From: Trematomus loennbergii
Lineage: Eukaryota; Chordata; Actinopteri; Perciformes; Nototheniidae
DNA length: 64,000 nt
Direction of reading: 5' to 3'
NCBI GenBank assembly: GCA_012861695.1
Contig: JAAOOA010000196.1
Span: forward strand, 30,001-94,000
Made by a program: the position numbers and the translations under genes. Each line of letters begins with the position of its first letter. Within the stretch, counting starts at the first letter, position 1. Positions 47,837-61,459 of the stretch are shown piece after piece. The notes under the pieces were generated by a model that was given only the letters and a program-made list of their open reading frames with translations, ran no database searches and was not told where the DNA came from.

Positions 47837-48705
47837 CAATAGAGAGGCGAAGTCCCGCCCATCTACTTCCGACCCATGGGACATTATTTCGGAAAAAATT
47901 ATGTATTGAAGTCAATGGAGAGAGAAAACGTATCTTTCGATCCCGTTTGAATTGTGCCACGAATTCCACATATGATGTTTGTCAATCTTAAAAATAATCA
48001 TTTCCATGTCAAAAAAGTCACAGTTTGTCGTAAAACTGTTGAAATATAAGACTATGAAAAATACGCAACTAGAAAGACTACAAATCCCAGAGTCCCGGTC
48101 CCGCATGCACGGAACCGACTAACTCCCCTTGTGTGTATGTAGAGAGAAAACGTATCTTTTTACGTTACCATTGTTCTCATACTGATATTCTGCACAAACT
48201 GCGCTGTTGTATTTGCTGTAAGTGTCTTTACTGTAATGTGTTTTTATTATATGTACAGCACTTTGGCTCGACCAAAAATCGTTTAAAAATGTGCTATATA
48301 AATAAAACTTGATTTGATTTGATTTGATTTGATGTACAGCTCTCAACATGCCCAGACTTGGAGTGATTTTCACCTCTTTTAATACTTTCCACCTCATTCT
48401 GAAAGAAAGAAGTGAGATGTGCCAACGTGACGGCCGTCTGGGTGTGTGGTGCGAGACGGGAGATGTAGTTCATTGAGCGGTTTCACACAAAGAAAAGTGT
48501 TACTTCACAGTTTTACGACACATTTTTATTTTTTAACTTGTAAAATTATCTTTTAAATTGACAAACATCATATGTTAATTCGTGTCACAATTCAAACGGG
48601 ATCGAAAGATAACTTTTCTCTCCCCATTGACTTCAATACATAATTTTTCCGAAATAAGGTCCCATGGAGCTCCCCCGGAAAGGGAGGGACTTCGCCTCTC
48701 TATTG
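47837..48705. mobile_element. Foldback MITE with a nested LINE tail
   Basis: Inverted ends CAATAGAGAGGCGAAGTCCC and GGGACTTCGCCTCTCTATTG enclose arms that pair over more than 100 bp (TTATGTATTGAAGTCAATGG with CCATTGACTTCAATACATAA; ATCTTTCGATCCCGTTTGAA with its complement). Part of the centre is a separate insertion at about 48150-48335. The right end lies about 960 bp from exon A. Confidence 0.85.
48150..48335 (+). mobile_element. Nested LINE-type 3' tail
   Basis: CAGCACTTTGGCTCGACC, AAATGTGCTATATAAATAAA and a (GATTT)4 tail are typical of the 3' end of a fish non-LTR element. It interrupts the foldback MITE, so it is the younger insertion. Confidence 0.7.
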
Positions 48706-49667
48706 TGGTAAAAAGTACGAATGATTACCATAGGTTCATATTTAAAACCAACTACAAGGGATACAAAACCATAAGGGTTATCATAGCTCTCAACCCTTCT
48801 ATTTCTGTCTTCATCTACAAACCTTATTGTCATAACAACCATGAGACTTGAACTTCACTCCTACATTTGAAGCACATCTCATCCTGACAGTCAAACCTCT
48901 CTTCTCTCCTCATTCCCTTCCACCCATTGTCTCTTATTTCCCCCCCCCCACCCTCCCTTTATTCTACAGTACTGCCTGTATTTAATGTAGTCCTGTGTAC
49001 TCCCCCCCTCAGTCCCTCAAACCGCCGCTCCATCATAATCAATGCGCTCTCCTCTCTGTTCTTTGTGTTTGGTGTTTCCCAGGCCCAGAGGCTCATTTGA
49101 ACTGGTGTGATTGAGTTTGTTTGTGTGTGGTCGACATCATTCCCCGAAGGGTTAACAAGGGTTACGCGCCATCGACCCGCCGCCCGCGCCACAACAAAGG
49201 CCTTGATGTGTGTGTGTGTGTGTGTGTGTGCGCCTGTCTTTAAATAAAAGTCCCTCCTATCAAAATCAGAATGAATAACAAACGGCAGACAACGTGATGG
49301 AGAGTGTGTGTCCTCAAAATGAAAGTTGGTGATATCAAAGATGTGAATGAGAAGCTGAAAGTGAGTGTGTCTGTAAATTAAACTTTGTGCAATCAAAAGA
49401 ATGTAAGACTGATGTGAGTCCGTTTTTGTGCGCATACATTAAGTGTGCGCATATCCTTATACGTTTTAATCTATGGGTACACATTCAGTATAACTATACA
49501 AATACCCAGACAGATTGGCTTAGTGATTCCTCCTTATAAAGCAGTCTTGTATACTTCTAAATGATTTGCAATAAACCTTCGACAAAAAGCCGAGAAGACT
49601 AATTTTCACCCTCAGAAAAGCTAACAAAAGAATGATGAATACTTTAAATCAGAAGACGGTGACTTAC

Positions 49668-49849
49668 GTGGCCTTTCCCTCACGGAGGAAGATGCAGGAG
49701 AGGGAGAACTGCAGCGTGGCCGACACCACCTTCTTGGACAGCGGCTTGAACTTGAGCTTGACGTCGGTCTGTGTGGGCATGGGGCTGGCGTACTGCTTCA
49801 TGTTTATACTGCTGGTAGCCAGGGCCTTCCTCCGCCCTGATGGAGACTC
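49668..49849 (-). CDS. ehbp1: EHBP1 exon A: C-terminal half of the NT-C2 domain
   Basis: This 182-nt exon has a CTGCAG acceptor on its high-coordinate side and a GTAAGT donor. It starts in phase 0 and ends after two bases of a codon. It encodes about 60 residues beginning ESPSGRRKALATSS and including KQYASPMPTQTDVKL, KFKPLSKKVVSAT and FSLSCIFLREGKA, which I recognise as the second half of the EHBP1 N-terminal C2 domain. In the family this domain binds phosphoinositides and membranes. The frame is open with no indel. The preceding exon, encoding the first C2 strands, was looked for up to 64000 and not found, so the upstream intron is longer than 14 kb. Confidence 0.93.
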
Positions 49850-50029
49850 CTGCAGAGGGACACAAAGATGGACAAACAGGTGAAAAAAAGCCCATTTTGG
49901 TCAATTGACACGGTGTAGCATTGACACTGCAGGGATCAATTGGAAAAGAAAAAGAAAAAGAAGCATTTTTTTATTTTTTTTAAGCATATTCTGCAAAACC
50001 GGTTTTACATTTACTTTGGGAACAAGTAT

Positions 50030-50520
50030 TAAAGGTTTTCCAGGGTATATGCAGGAATCCTGAAGTCAAATGTAATACCTTTTAAGACCTTTTTTAAGAC
50101 CCTTTCCATACATTTTAAGACCTCATCGCCACTTGGAGTTTTAACCGGTTACCTTGGCGACACACTTTACCTCACATTTACTATGTACAGTATTGATTGT
50201 CCTTCCTCCTTATCTTCCAACCATTTGGACGCAGACTTGCATTTCCCCATAACCATGTTGTTTAACAACCGGCGTAAACGGACCTTCGCGCGCTATCAAG
50301 CAGTGAGCGTGCGATGTCCTGTTCAGATGACGTCAAATCCAACGGGATGCCATAAATAAACTACACAGAATCACACTACACACCTACGCAATGATTACAT
50401 TCAGGCAGACTGTAGAATACAACTCTTTGGACAATTTATATACTGATTGAAAACAAGCTACAAAATGTAATACCTTGGAAAATGCCCTTTAATACTTTTT
50501 AATAGCCTTCATTTTCGCTA
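50030..50520. repeat. Probable dispersed element with AAGACCTTTT repeats
   Basis: CCAGGGTATATGCAGGAATC, repeated TTTTAAGACC steps and GGAGTTTTAACCGGTTACC are strings I associate with a common dispersed fish repeat. Ends were not defined. Confidence 0.45.
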
Positions 50521-50802
50521 AATTGATTGATCAACTTTTAAACTTTTTAAAACTGGTGGTTACAATATCCAGATAAATGATGATAAATGTATTTGGCCAC
50601 CAGAACAAGCTAATATCTGTGCCCTCCTGCGTTCCTCATGTGAATTCAGTTGTGAAATCCTCCTGATATTTGCTATCAAAAAGGTCCGTGCTGAAGACAT
50701 TTCTGCTGCACTTCTTTCAGAGATGTGCTCTGGGCCAGGGGCTAGCAGTCAAATTGGAATTTGGAATAAGCCACAGACCAGGTGATAAGAGTTATAGTGA
50801 CA

Positions 50803-50834
<32 letters not shown>

Positions 50835-51751
50835 GTGTGTATGTGTATGTGTGTTTGCACTTGCAAGCTGCTCACCAGAGGACAGTGTGTGAAATATGAG
50901 AACTGCCGGAAAGCCTTGTCACTGACTGCTAGATATGGAAACTAAACAGTATGGGATGTCCCCCCTCCCCTTCCTCGAACAAAAACTGATGGGTTTAGTT
51001 TTCTGCGGGTGTGACACCACGCTGTCAGTGAATAGCAGACTGCTTCACCTCCTTGCTGTGTTGATACCACTCACATAGCATGTTCTCTTCTTCTGTTGTG
51101 CCTCCTACGTTTTTTACAGACTGTGTTTCAGTGATGGGAAAGAAAACGGACACATTTCCCATGTGGCTAACTGACGATGGTTGACTTGCACGATGAGAGA
51201 CTGACAACGTAAAGATCAGACACACGTGCACACGTCTCTTTACAGGCCATGTGCAGCAAGCGGTGTTAAAACAACTATCCTCTCTAAATCAGTTTTGCAT
51301 GGATGTCTAAAAATAGCATATATGATTGTTGAAAACCTACCTTCTAGCGCTGCATGATTATCAAAAAGAATATGGAAATTGAAAAAATGTATAATATAAT
51401 ATTTGTTAAATGATCAATAAGTGTGTTAATACCATTTTGATAGTGCAGCCATACTAACCACACACACACACACACTCCTGTGTTATGATACCACAGAGCT
51501 GTGAATAGAGCCCAGAGGATTCATCCTCTCATGCACACAATGCCGTACAAAGCAGAGCAGCTAGCTTTCTCTCACACAACACCGGTTTGAGAGCATATAC
51601 ATATACACTCCGGAGTGTATGGTAGATAAAGTGATAGAAGCTCTTTACATTGCCCGGTTGCAGATGTCTTTACACACACACACACCATCTCAGAGGTTCT
51701 GGCTCGGCGGAGAGAAAACTCAATCTCAGCCTTATCGCTGAGGACCGCAGG

Positions 51752-51812
<61 letters not shown>
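51752..51812. repeat. (CA)n microsatellite
   Basis: About 30 perfect CA units. Confidence 0.96.
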
Positions 51813-51814
<2 letters not shown>

Positions 51815-51940
51815 GTAGTAAAGGTATTGGTTGTAGGGTGAGAAACTGTATAAGCCAGCCAACAAATACTAACACTGCATGTGATTGTGTCCTTAAATTC
51901 TAATTTTTCATAATCATATACTTTATTATGCGTGGTTCAA

Positions 51941-52010
51941 GGTTCAAGGCTTTTATTGGTCATACGAGCATAGCTACAATGGAGTTATGACGATGAAAAT
52001 CTTAGGTCAC
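51941..52010 (-). mobile_element. LINE tail, same family as 18776-19093, reversed
   Basis: Minus-strand reading GACCTAAGATTTTCATCGTC, CTCCATTGTAGCTATG and ACCAATAAAAGCCTTGAACC matches the last 70 bases of the element at 18776-19093 with a few differences. Only the 3' tail was inserted or remains. Confidence 0.8.
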
Positions 52011-52937
52011 AAACCATGTATGCATGTCGTTTGTGTGGCTAGAATATTCAAGAGGCAGCTACACGTTACCAATTCTGTTCAAAACAACATGTGATGAAAA
52101 TCTTGATCACAACATTTGTGATTACTTATCAATGTGTATTCTAAATATGTATTCATAAATATGTCAGGACTCAACAACAAGGATAAGCCTGAGTAAATGT
52201 GTGTGTTTATTGAGAGTTACAGGCTGAACAGCTCACCCAGGTGGCACGTGGGGTCAAAAGCATTTCTGTCAATGAAAGGTTGACAGTGTGAATCCCAGAC
52301 CAGCCGAAGAAACACAGTCCTCAAAAGCTAGTTTCCAGGTGCATTTAGACGAGACCTAAAACTTCAAATGGACCTGGCAGAAATGATCAGAATCTGAGTC
52401 TGTAACTTCTATCCCTCTGTTTCTGTCTTACCTTTCCATCCTTCAATCTCTCTCCATCATTCCCACCTCGCTCCACACTCGGACCAATAATTAAATAAAA
52501 AACTACAGAAGAAATCGAGCGAAGAAGTAGCGAGGCCACTTGACATTTCGTGCTGACATTTGGGCCTTGTCACTTTAGATGGGGAAACGTAATGACGTAT
52601 CATCGCCCCACCAGCAAGTCAAAAGAACAGCCCTTCAAGAGAAGAGGAAGATGGGAAAAGAACTCTCTGCAGATTACACCCTCGCCATTACACTAAGCTA
52701 ATAGTGCATGTAGATACGTTATGAATGGATTTGCTAAATGCACCAAACACTTAAGAAGAGGGGATTTAGCAAAAAAGGAGGATGGGGAGGAGAAGGGGGA
52801 GAGGGATCTTGAAAATAGGAAATACTTAAGGATATGCAAATACCCCGGCGCAAGAATAGAATAACCGTTTCAACAGATTTGAGTAGGGACAGCAAACAAT
52901 GGAAATCGGCTCTATTTCCCCGGATGCTGCTTGTCAA

Positions 52938-52977
<40 letters not shown>

Positions 52978-53124
52978 GAGAAAGTGAGGGGGGTAGCTGG
53001 ATTAGGGTGACAGGGAGGTTGTGACAATGTGTAAATGAAAGAAAAGGACAATGCAGAAGTTTAATGTATTATAGAGAGGACTATCAATGTGCTCTCTCTT
53101 TCTGAGCCCAGAGAATGACTAAAT

Positions 53125-53129
<5 letters not shown>

Positions 53130-53178
<49 letters not shown>

Positions 53179-53185
53179 TGTGTGT
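53130..53185. repeat. (GT)n microsatellite
   Basis: A GT array with one missing-base break near its end. A shorter CA run follows at 53312-53338. Confidence 0.95.
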
Positions 53186-53734
53186 GGCACAGCTGAAGAA
53201 AAGAGGATAGAAAGAGGAGGGAGGGTGGTGTGGCTGTATGCTGCCCCCTAGCTGCAACCAAGTGCAACTGCAGAGCATCATTTGATTCACTTACATCTTT
53301 GTACCACACTCATACACACACACACACACACACACACACGAACACATCAGGCCACATGTTAGGAGACCCACGCAACCCACTATAATAATAATAACAGCAA
53401 TCCAGCCAACAGTGACTCTTAACTGCCATATAAACTAAACAACTGACGATGATCGACTTTATTTGGAGACGGTTGTGTTGGTGTCAGTCCTGCCCTCTCC
53501 CCTGTTGCCAGCTGGCCCCGGATCGATCCACAGATGCCCCTGGTGGGGGGGCAGGGGTCAGGGCAGGAGGGGTGCCCGGGGGTCCTGCTGAATCCTCTCT
53601 GCCCCAAAATGCCAATGGGACGGGCGGCGGAGGGGAGGGGTGGGTGGGGATCCTTTTGTCACCGAGAGATGATGGATTAATTAGGCTGAGTGCGGAAAAA
53701 ATAAGCTGGCGTTCTTTGTAGAGACCTGGTCTGA

Positions 53735-53928
<194 letters not shown>

Positions 53929-54947
53929 GCCAGCGTAAGAACATGATGATCAAGCCAATCATCTAATGGCTTCATCACACAGGTCACCAGTCAATTGGTT
54001 TCTCATTTGCACGGTCAATGCTCCGTATTGATCCATATACTATCACTTCTTTCTTACAATTCAACATTATTTTCTTGGACCGACCAAGTTCCCAACCGTT
54101 TAGTGTCATTGGAGGGGCTGGCAGATATGAGTTCATCTCGCACCGTTGTGTTCGTGTCATTGTCGGCAAAAGGTCAATAACTAAAAGCGAGTGTGTGGCG
54201 ATGTTTAGTATATTGCTGAGGAAGATAAAATATAAAGACAGTGGTATTACAACGATGATGAGAAGTGGTGAATCGGACTTAAGCCTGCTGCCACTAAACA
54301 AAAAACAATCCTAAACTGGCTGAAAGGACAAACGGAGGTCAGTTTCTACAGACTACGTCAGTGGAAAAGTCACATACTTGATGTTGCCCTCAGAAATGCC
54401 ATGAGGTAAAAGTGATTTGCATGGAGCAGAATTACGGTCGATGAATAAAAAAATCTGGCTACATTTAGCTGTTTTACTTTCATTCAACGTCTGCTCCCTC
54501 TTTATTTATAAAATATGTTTATAGTAAAGTTACGAGCAACAAAGTATAACCCTCAAAGCGGACCGTACGGACACAGGGGATTCAAATACGTGCACACAGG
54601 CCTTTGTAATTTGTATTCACACATATCAGAAAATAAAGCCTAACTCAATTTACCCTATAGAATAACCTGAGGTAGCACCGATTAGCCCTCCGCCCCGACA
54701 CCCAAAATCAGCTGGCTGTGGTTGGATTCAGCAGTCAGCAGATTGGAGGTGGATGGGGGGGGGGGACAGTGCTATTCCTCTTGCCTCAAGGTCACAGTTA
54801 TTGGAAATGGAGACATCCAATGTGCTCACATCTCTCTTTGAAATCCGCACACAATGGAGTGATTCCTCTGTGTCAATTTGGCCTCCCCTGATAACTGATA
54901 AGGCGGGCCTTTTTACATACCACCTATGAATACCGCACTATAGGCGT

Positions 54948-54982
<35 letters not shown>

Positions 54983-55627
54983 TCAGATTAAGACCAATTT
55001 ATTCATCTGCTACTATTATATGTGAGGATTTATTTTTCTCCCCGAGCACTGTGTATTTTAAAAGGCAACAATGAACATAAAAGGCATGCAATACTATCAC
55101 TGCAGTTATGTGAATTACAATGACAATGGTTTTAATAATGGAATGAACTGTGCAAATGGGTTTGATGTGTATTGTGTCACACACACACACACAGTCTCAC
55201 ACACTGACACACAAAAAAAGGATCACAGGATTTCTCTTCACTAAAACCACATTGTGGATCAGATTTAACTTAAACCCCACCAAATGGAAACATCTTCCGC
55301 TGACCACCACCTCATCCCCGGGGGGGGCGGGAACAACAAAAAGCGACAAGGTTGACAAACAGTTGAGGGAAAGTGAGAGAAGTAAGAGAGTGAAGAGAGA
55401 AGATTAGTCACAACAAGAGCAGGATTAGGCTTGTTTTAAAGGGACAGGGCGGCAGATTACAGCACAGTGTGTCTGCAGTGCTGGCTGAATATGGTTTGAA
55501 ATGACACTGAGCTCCAGAGAGGGAGTCTTTTTGTATTAGGGAACTGGATATGGGACAGAAGAGTGTGTGACTACTGCCAGATACAGGAACTGTACAGGCC
55601 CACAACTCAGGATACAAGGAAGCAGAC

Positions 55628-55906
55628 TAGGGATGGGTACCGCGCCCCGGTATTAAACGGGCCCGGGGCTGAATTATTAAAGACCGTGGTACCATTAAGC
55701 TCCGACGTTATCGGTCTTTTTATCGGTACTGGAGACATCTAAAATATATGTCATATGTATTATGCTACACAAACATTATATTGCAGTTTTAGTGTCGCGT
55801 TTTTCTCTCCAAAAGAACCGATAAGAGTACCGTTAAAAGACCGGACCGATAAGCGGTATCGATAAAAGTAGTAGTACCGTTAAAACCTTAACGATACCCA
55901 TCCCTA
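55628..55906. mobile_element. hAT-type MITE with perfect 8-bp target duplication
   Basis: A 279-bp element, inverted ends TAGGGATGGGTA and TACCCATCCCTA, flanked on each side by AAGCAGAC. The interior has several ATCGGT/ACCGATA palindromic pieces. It has no coding capacity and is clearly a cleanly delimited insertion. Confidence 0.93.
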
Positions 55907-57195
55907 AAGCAGACTCATTGTTGACAAACAATACAAAAAAATGGTAAACAAAGCCTGAGCAAACGGGACTCATTCTCCGGTGTCCTTCAGAAAGAAGCAT
56001 GACAAGTATACTGTAGTAGCTCAAAGAGTAACCATTGTGTTGCTGCGCCTGACCTCATTGGAGAGGGCTTCATAAAAACATTTTTTAGGTTTTGAATAAG
56101 GCATTCAAATCTGCATATGACAATTCCCAGGCAATTGTCTATAAAAGATAGAGCTTGATTCTAGAGTTGTTTCGATGTACTTTGCAAGACGACATGTAGC
56201 TAAGCTAAGTTAGATGCTTTTTTTGTTGATGAATTAACAAAAGTATCTCATTTAAAATTGTTTATGGAATTGTAAATCATCAACCTTTGCTACATGTAAG
56301 CCTTTCTTACCATCAGGTGTCTAAATATCAAGGTTTTCAACTTATTTTTATTAGGCTTTTAAAACACAAACATTTTTGAAATGATCAGTTATGGTTTCGG
56401 TTATCGGTATTGGCTTGTAAAAAAAACATATTGTGCATTGCTGTTTCTTTATTTGCTACAATGCACTCATCACAACCTGGAAAACAATCTCTGCTGATTC
56501 TGTGTTTGCCAGGAGGGAGACTTTAGTTTTGAGTGTGTGTTAGACAGAGAAAAGAGGGAGGTGGTTAGAGACGGAGAGAGAAAGGAGAATAAAGGGAGAT
56601 TGAGGAATGCCTTTAATGCAGAGTTGCTCTGATGGCAGCAGATGAAAGGAGGAGAGCCACAAACCAACCAGCCCTTAAAAGGTCTAATCCTAACTGGGAG
56701 AGGGGCTAACCTCCTGCTAGCTCACAGGCCAAACACAACACGCAAAAGACCAGCAATATTGCAGAGGTTCAACAACATTAATGAAACCTCCAGATATAAA
56801 AGCTCCACACCAAAAGCGCCAACAGGCTTAACGATGGTCACCCTGACCACAAATAAAGATCACCCTCCTCCTTAACACTCCCTCAGCCTCCCAACAGGGT
56901 CACACGGGACCTACATGTTGATTATGTCATTACTATGTGTGCACGGTTTAACCACATGACACACACATTTACATTAAACTCATGAAACAATGTCCAAAAG
57001 GGCAACTGGGATAAGGGTTACAGGAAAAGCAAGACATATTTAATGAATATATAAACAGGGAAGCCTTAAAAGCCGTTTTGCAGCATGGACATGATCTTTA
57101 GGCTGAGATCTAGTCTACGATGAGAACCTGTGCAAACACTGGGATGCAACTGATATGATATTGCTGTTATGGATCAATTTGTTTATTTTAGATTT

Positions 57196-57238
57196 AAGGT
57201 AGGGTAGGTAAGAATGGAGAAACCAGCTCGAGTGCTCA
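57196..57238. mobile_element. End fragment of the TTAA MITE
   Basis: AAGGTAGGGTAGGTAAGAAT and GGAGAAACCAGCTCGAGTGC match the end of 4229-4612. Similarity then stops abruptly. Confidence 0.8.
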
Positions 57239-57930
57239 ATTGTCTTGACTATCTGCAAATCATTTCAACAGCAGAAAAAGTTAAACTAAAAATCTGCCTT
57301 TTTTCTTAGTTTTTCTAATTAGTTATAAAAATGCTTGGATGGACACCAAGCCTGTATCTCATAACCTCTCTGTCCCTCCCTCCCTGCCTCACCCCTCTCC
57401 CTCTCCTTATCAGTGAGTCCAGGGTGCCCTCCTCTCGTCCACTCTCTGGGTTTTTCTTTTGGGCGGCCCCTCAGTGCCCCCACACACACTCAGACCTAGA
57501 GCGTGCACTTCAGACAGGGGGCTAATGGGAAAATAAATTACCAGCAGGCAAAAGCCCTGGCTCTGCACTTCTGCTGGAGAGAGGGACACAGGGGGGTGTG
57601 GGTGGTCAAGAAATGGAAAGAGAGAAGGGTAGAGAAGACGGGAAATGAAAGACAGAGAGGTGGAAATCAAGGAGACGGATGGGGGGGAAAGAAGAGAGAG
57701 GGAAAGATGGAGAAAATGAGGAAGAGGGGGTGATGGAGAAAGAAAGACGAGGCAAAGAGGGGGAGGGAAAGATGGAGAGAGAGAGTGAGAGGGAGAGAGA
57801 TAGGTCGACGGGATTATAGCAGGAGTTCATCCCTGGTCTATGAAGTGCTGCTCATCACTTTTCCCACGATTTCCCCATCTCCGGAAATCAGAGGCCTCAA
57901 ATGGCCAATAACATCACCACCACCCACCAC

Positions 57931-57979
57931 CCACCCACCCCCACCCCCACCCCCACCCCCACCCCCACACACACACACA

Positions 57980-58055
<76 letters not shown>
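57931..58055. repeat. (CCCCCA)n hexamer tract fused to a (CA)n array
   Basis: CCACC variants and about five CACCCC hexamer units lead without spacer into a 90-bp CA array with one interruption. The G-rich complement has five closely spaced G runs. Confidence 0.93.
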
Positions 58056-58057
<2 letters not shown>

Positions 58058-58153
58058 TCACCACAGTGGCGGACAGCAGTGTAGATGTGTGTGCATGTCC
58101 AGTGTCCTTGTGTGTGAATTTAGAAAGTTGGACAATATATGAGTGCATAAAAG

Positions 58154-58186
<33 letters not shown>
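58154..58186. repeat. (GT)n microsatellite
   Basis: About 16 GT units, 100 bp after the CA array 57966-58055 and complementary to it. Confidence 0.95.
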
Positions 58187-58188
<2 letters not shown>

Positions 58189-60437
58189 GCTATGAACCCG
58201 AGAACATAAGCTCCAGCATGTACAAACTAATGAAAACACTAAATCTTAGTAGTAAAAAAAGTGATTAATATAGTGTAAGAAAGGACATACTGAGTAAAGG
58301 GGGAAAACATGGACTTCCCAGGAGTACGCTCTTCCATGTATGCTCACTTCACCCTCTCAATTCTGATACAGCAGCTGTTGGCCAGGCAAAGCCATACAAG
58401 GCAAGGTTAGGTCAGGTAAGGTTGCAATACAATTCCTAACAATGTGTTGTGTTACTCATCCCGTTTTGTTTTTAGCATCACTTCTAGATAACAGGATGCT
58501 AAGAAGCTTAAAGGGTTTGGTTGATAAACTTCCCCCAAAGATCTCCGTCGTCTTTACTCCAGAGATATCGACTGATGATTTCCAGGTGAAGACAACACGG
58601 GGACTTTTGGGAATGTAAATCTCAGCATCCACTCAATTCTCACTTTACAGATCTGTTTGTTTTTTAGGCAGGCTGCTGAGATCTGACTGAGCTATGATAG
58701 GACCCTAATCCAGAGCAAAGCTGATTTGCTTAAGGGGAGGAGGGTTAAGATGGCCTGTGACAAGAAACAATTGCCCCGAGTGAGAGTCTGCCTCTCTCCC
58801 CAGCCCGCTCCATGACAAAGGTGTACTCTCCATGCTAAGTGACAAATCTGGGGAGACAAAGAGCATTAGCAGGGTGATGCTCTGCACCAGTGCCTCTGAT
58901 TGTGGCCAACTCAAAGAGAATCTAATATGGATTTTAAAAAGAGGAGAGGGAGAGATTAGAATGAAAGAGAAACAATGAACACCTTCTACCAAGGGGGAAT
59001 TAGTGGAGGGATTGGATAAGGAGCTGGTGTGCCTTAGTGTGTGTGCATGTGTGTGTGTGTGAGGATGAGCGCTTGTTCTTTGAAATTCCTTTTCCACAAA
59101 AGAACAATAGGGTTCCCCAATTCTGTTTATAGCATCGACATGTGAAAAACACTTTAATATCCACTTGTGTACACTGTGGATGAGCCATGATACTTTTGTG
59201 AGTGACATTGTGAACCTTTAGTTGGCAGATAGATAAGGGGGGCAAAGGTCACTATACTGTCTCCATAGGCCTCTGCTTCTGTCAACACTAGATGTATCAA
59301 AACAGAGGATATCAATCCAATCCATGTGTTCTGCGCTTAGGTGCGTTTAGATGGATTCACTTTTGCTTAAAAACATGTGTAAGCAAACTTTGAGACATTC
59401 GATATGAGAATCTCTCCCATAGAGGAAATGTGTCCTTCGTCACATCTCCTCAACACCTATGGGTGTAAGCCTTAAAGCAAGACACCTTCGAATTCTTGAC
59501 CCGTTCTCCTGTGTGGGTGCGGTACAGATTTATATCCCAAACAGAGACAGAGACATGTGTGGGGATCAGTCTAACTGTCAGTGGCTGGCTTAGCGCTGGC
59601 ATCAGAGCACATCACAAGACCCTATTCATTGCCACTTAGCAGAACAGTCGCCTCAGATTGCCAGTCACTGTGTGTGAGTGTGAGTGTGAGTGTGAGTGTG
59701 TGTGTGTGTGTGCGCGTGTTCATAAAATGCTCATACTGGCACGGACTCCCTGCGAGCGGATCTTGACGAGATAATGTCAAACGAGTCACCCCGCTCACAA
59801 GTTTAACCGGAGTTCATCGCAAACCTCTCCACACATATTCTTTCTCCACCACAAACACACCACACACACTCACACACACATTGTGCAGATCCTACCGAGG
59901 CCAACGACCCACCCACGCAGGCCCGGCGGGTCAAGCTTGTGGATAAACAGGGGGATTTGCAGGGGACAGTGTTTTGCGGGCCACACAGGCCTGGCTCCAT
60001 CGCTAGCAGCCATCTTAAGTCGCTCAGAGAAAAAATAAATAACCAGAGAGATGGAGATAATAACTGTTCCCGCTGCTGCTGTCCAAATCGGCCTCACGTC
60101 TCACCACAACTGTCTGACCGCAGATCATCGGGGTGTAAGACATGACTTCAAAATAAGGTGAGATGAGGACGAAGAGGGCGGAGGAAGTGTCTGATTAGAG
60201 CGGACCGAGGTGGCAGAGGACGAGCTCAGAGATAACAGAGGGCGTGGTAGTCACTAACACACACTTACTATATATTTAACGATTTATCAGGACTGTGGCT
60301 CTTAGAAATTATTATTACAAATGGAAGATTGAGAGACATAAAAAGAGAACACCTTTGTGTGTCAGGTGTATTTCTCACAGTGGAGAGATGCATTCAACTC
60401 CAATCAAGTTTGGCCAAAAATATTTAACACGTGGTAT

Positions 60438-60766
60438 TAGGGCTGTGCAATTAATCGTATTTTAATCTCGATTACGATTTTGGCTTGCAACGATTACGAA
60501 AACAACGTAATCGAAATAAAACGATTATTATTTTTATTAAAAAAAAAAATTTTTTAATTATTATTTTTTTAATTTTTTTATTGGTTTTTCAGTTAAATTA
60601 TACTTAAAGTTCAGGGTAATCAACTGTTAAAAACATACTGTTCACATTTTTGTTTCAATAAATGGATGTTTTCAAAGTAAATGGATAATCGTTTTTAATA
60701 ATCATGATATCAATTATTGACCAAAATAATCGTGATTAGGATTTTTGCCATAATCGCACAGCCCTA
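60438..60766. mobile_element. hAT-type MITE with 8-bp target duplication, copy 2 (reversed)
   Basis: A 329-bp element, ends TAGGGCTGTGCAATTAATCG and ATAATCGCACAGCCCTA, flanked by the exact duplication CGTGGTAT. It is in the reverse orientation to 28643-29082 and shorter by internal deletion. The A/T run in the centre replaces part of the interior. Confidence 0.92.
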
Positions 60767-61415
60767 CGTGGTATTACCCTCAGTCTGATCTCCAGTCAAA
60801 ACACACACACAAACTCAGACTGTCATGAGAAGGAAGCACAGGTGGAAATACAGATGTTTCCCAGGTGTTTTTAGTGTTTTGATGTTTATTTTGGGGTCAA
60901 ATATCCCACTGTATGAGGCAAAACAAAAACCTGTCTAGACTCTGCATGTGTGTATATGTGCTAAAAAAAAAGTATCTATGTGCGTGTGTGCAACAGGATG
61001 TGTCTGTGTATGAGATTATATACTGTTTGTGTGTGTGAGAGTGTACGTATGATTGTGTGTGTGTGTTTGCTGCAGTGTGTGGTGACATCTGCTGTGTTGT
61101 TGGCTGGGAGCGCAGCGCAGCGGGCTGCGGGAGCCGAGGACTAAGGAGATGAAAGTCGAGGTCACAACCTGGACCAGTGGGACGAGACAGACAACACACA
61201 AATACAAAGTCACACATGCAAACGTAAAGACAAGACACACACACACACAGATGTATGCCAGTGACACACACACACACTGCAAACATATGTCTCTTTCACA
61301 CACGCAGCATGCAGGGGGCGTAGCAGGACACAAGGACGAGAGACGTAAGAATAAACAGGGCAGAGATAAAACAGTTAAGCAGACAAAACAATACGCAGAG
61401 AGACTAGCCACAAAG

Positions 61416-61421
<6 letters not shown>

Positions 61422-61456
<35 letters not shown>
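61422..61456. repeat. (CA)n microsatellite
   Basis: About 17 CA units within a 1-kb stretch (60900-62020) that is unusually dense in short CA and GT runs on both strands. Confidence 0.93.

Positions 61457-61459
<3 letters not shown>

Larger units (their letters stand above)
47762..49667 (-). other. EHBP1 intron between exons A and B
   Basis: Mostly occupied by the foldback MITE. The rest includes a C run near 48940, a GT run at 49206-49231 and unique sequence without recognised exons. Confidence 0.8.
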
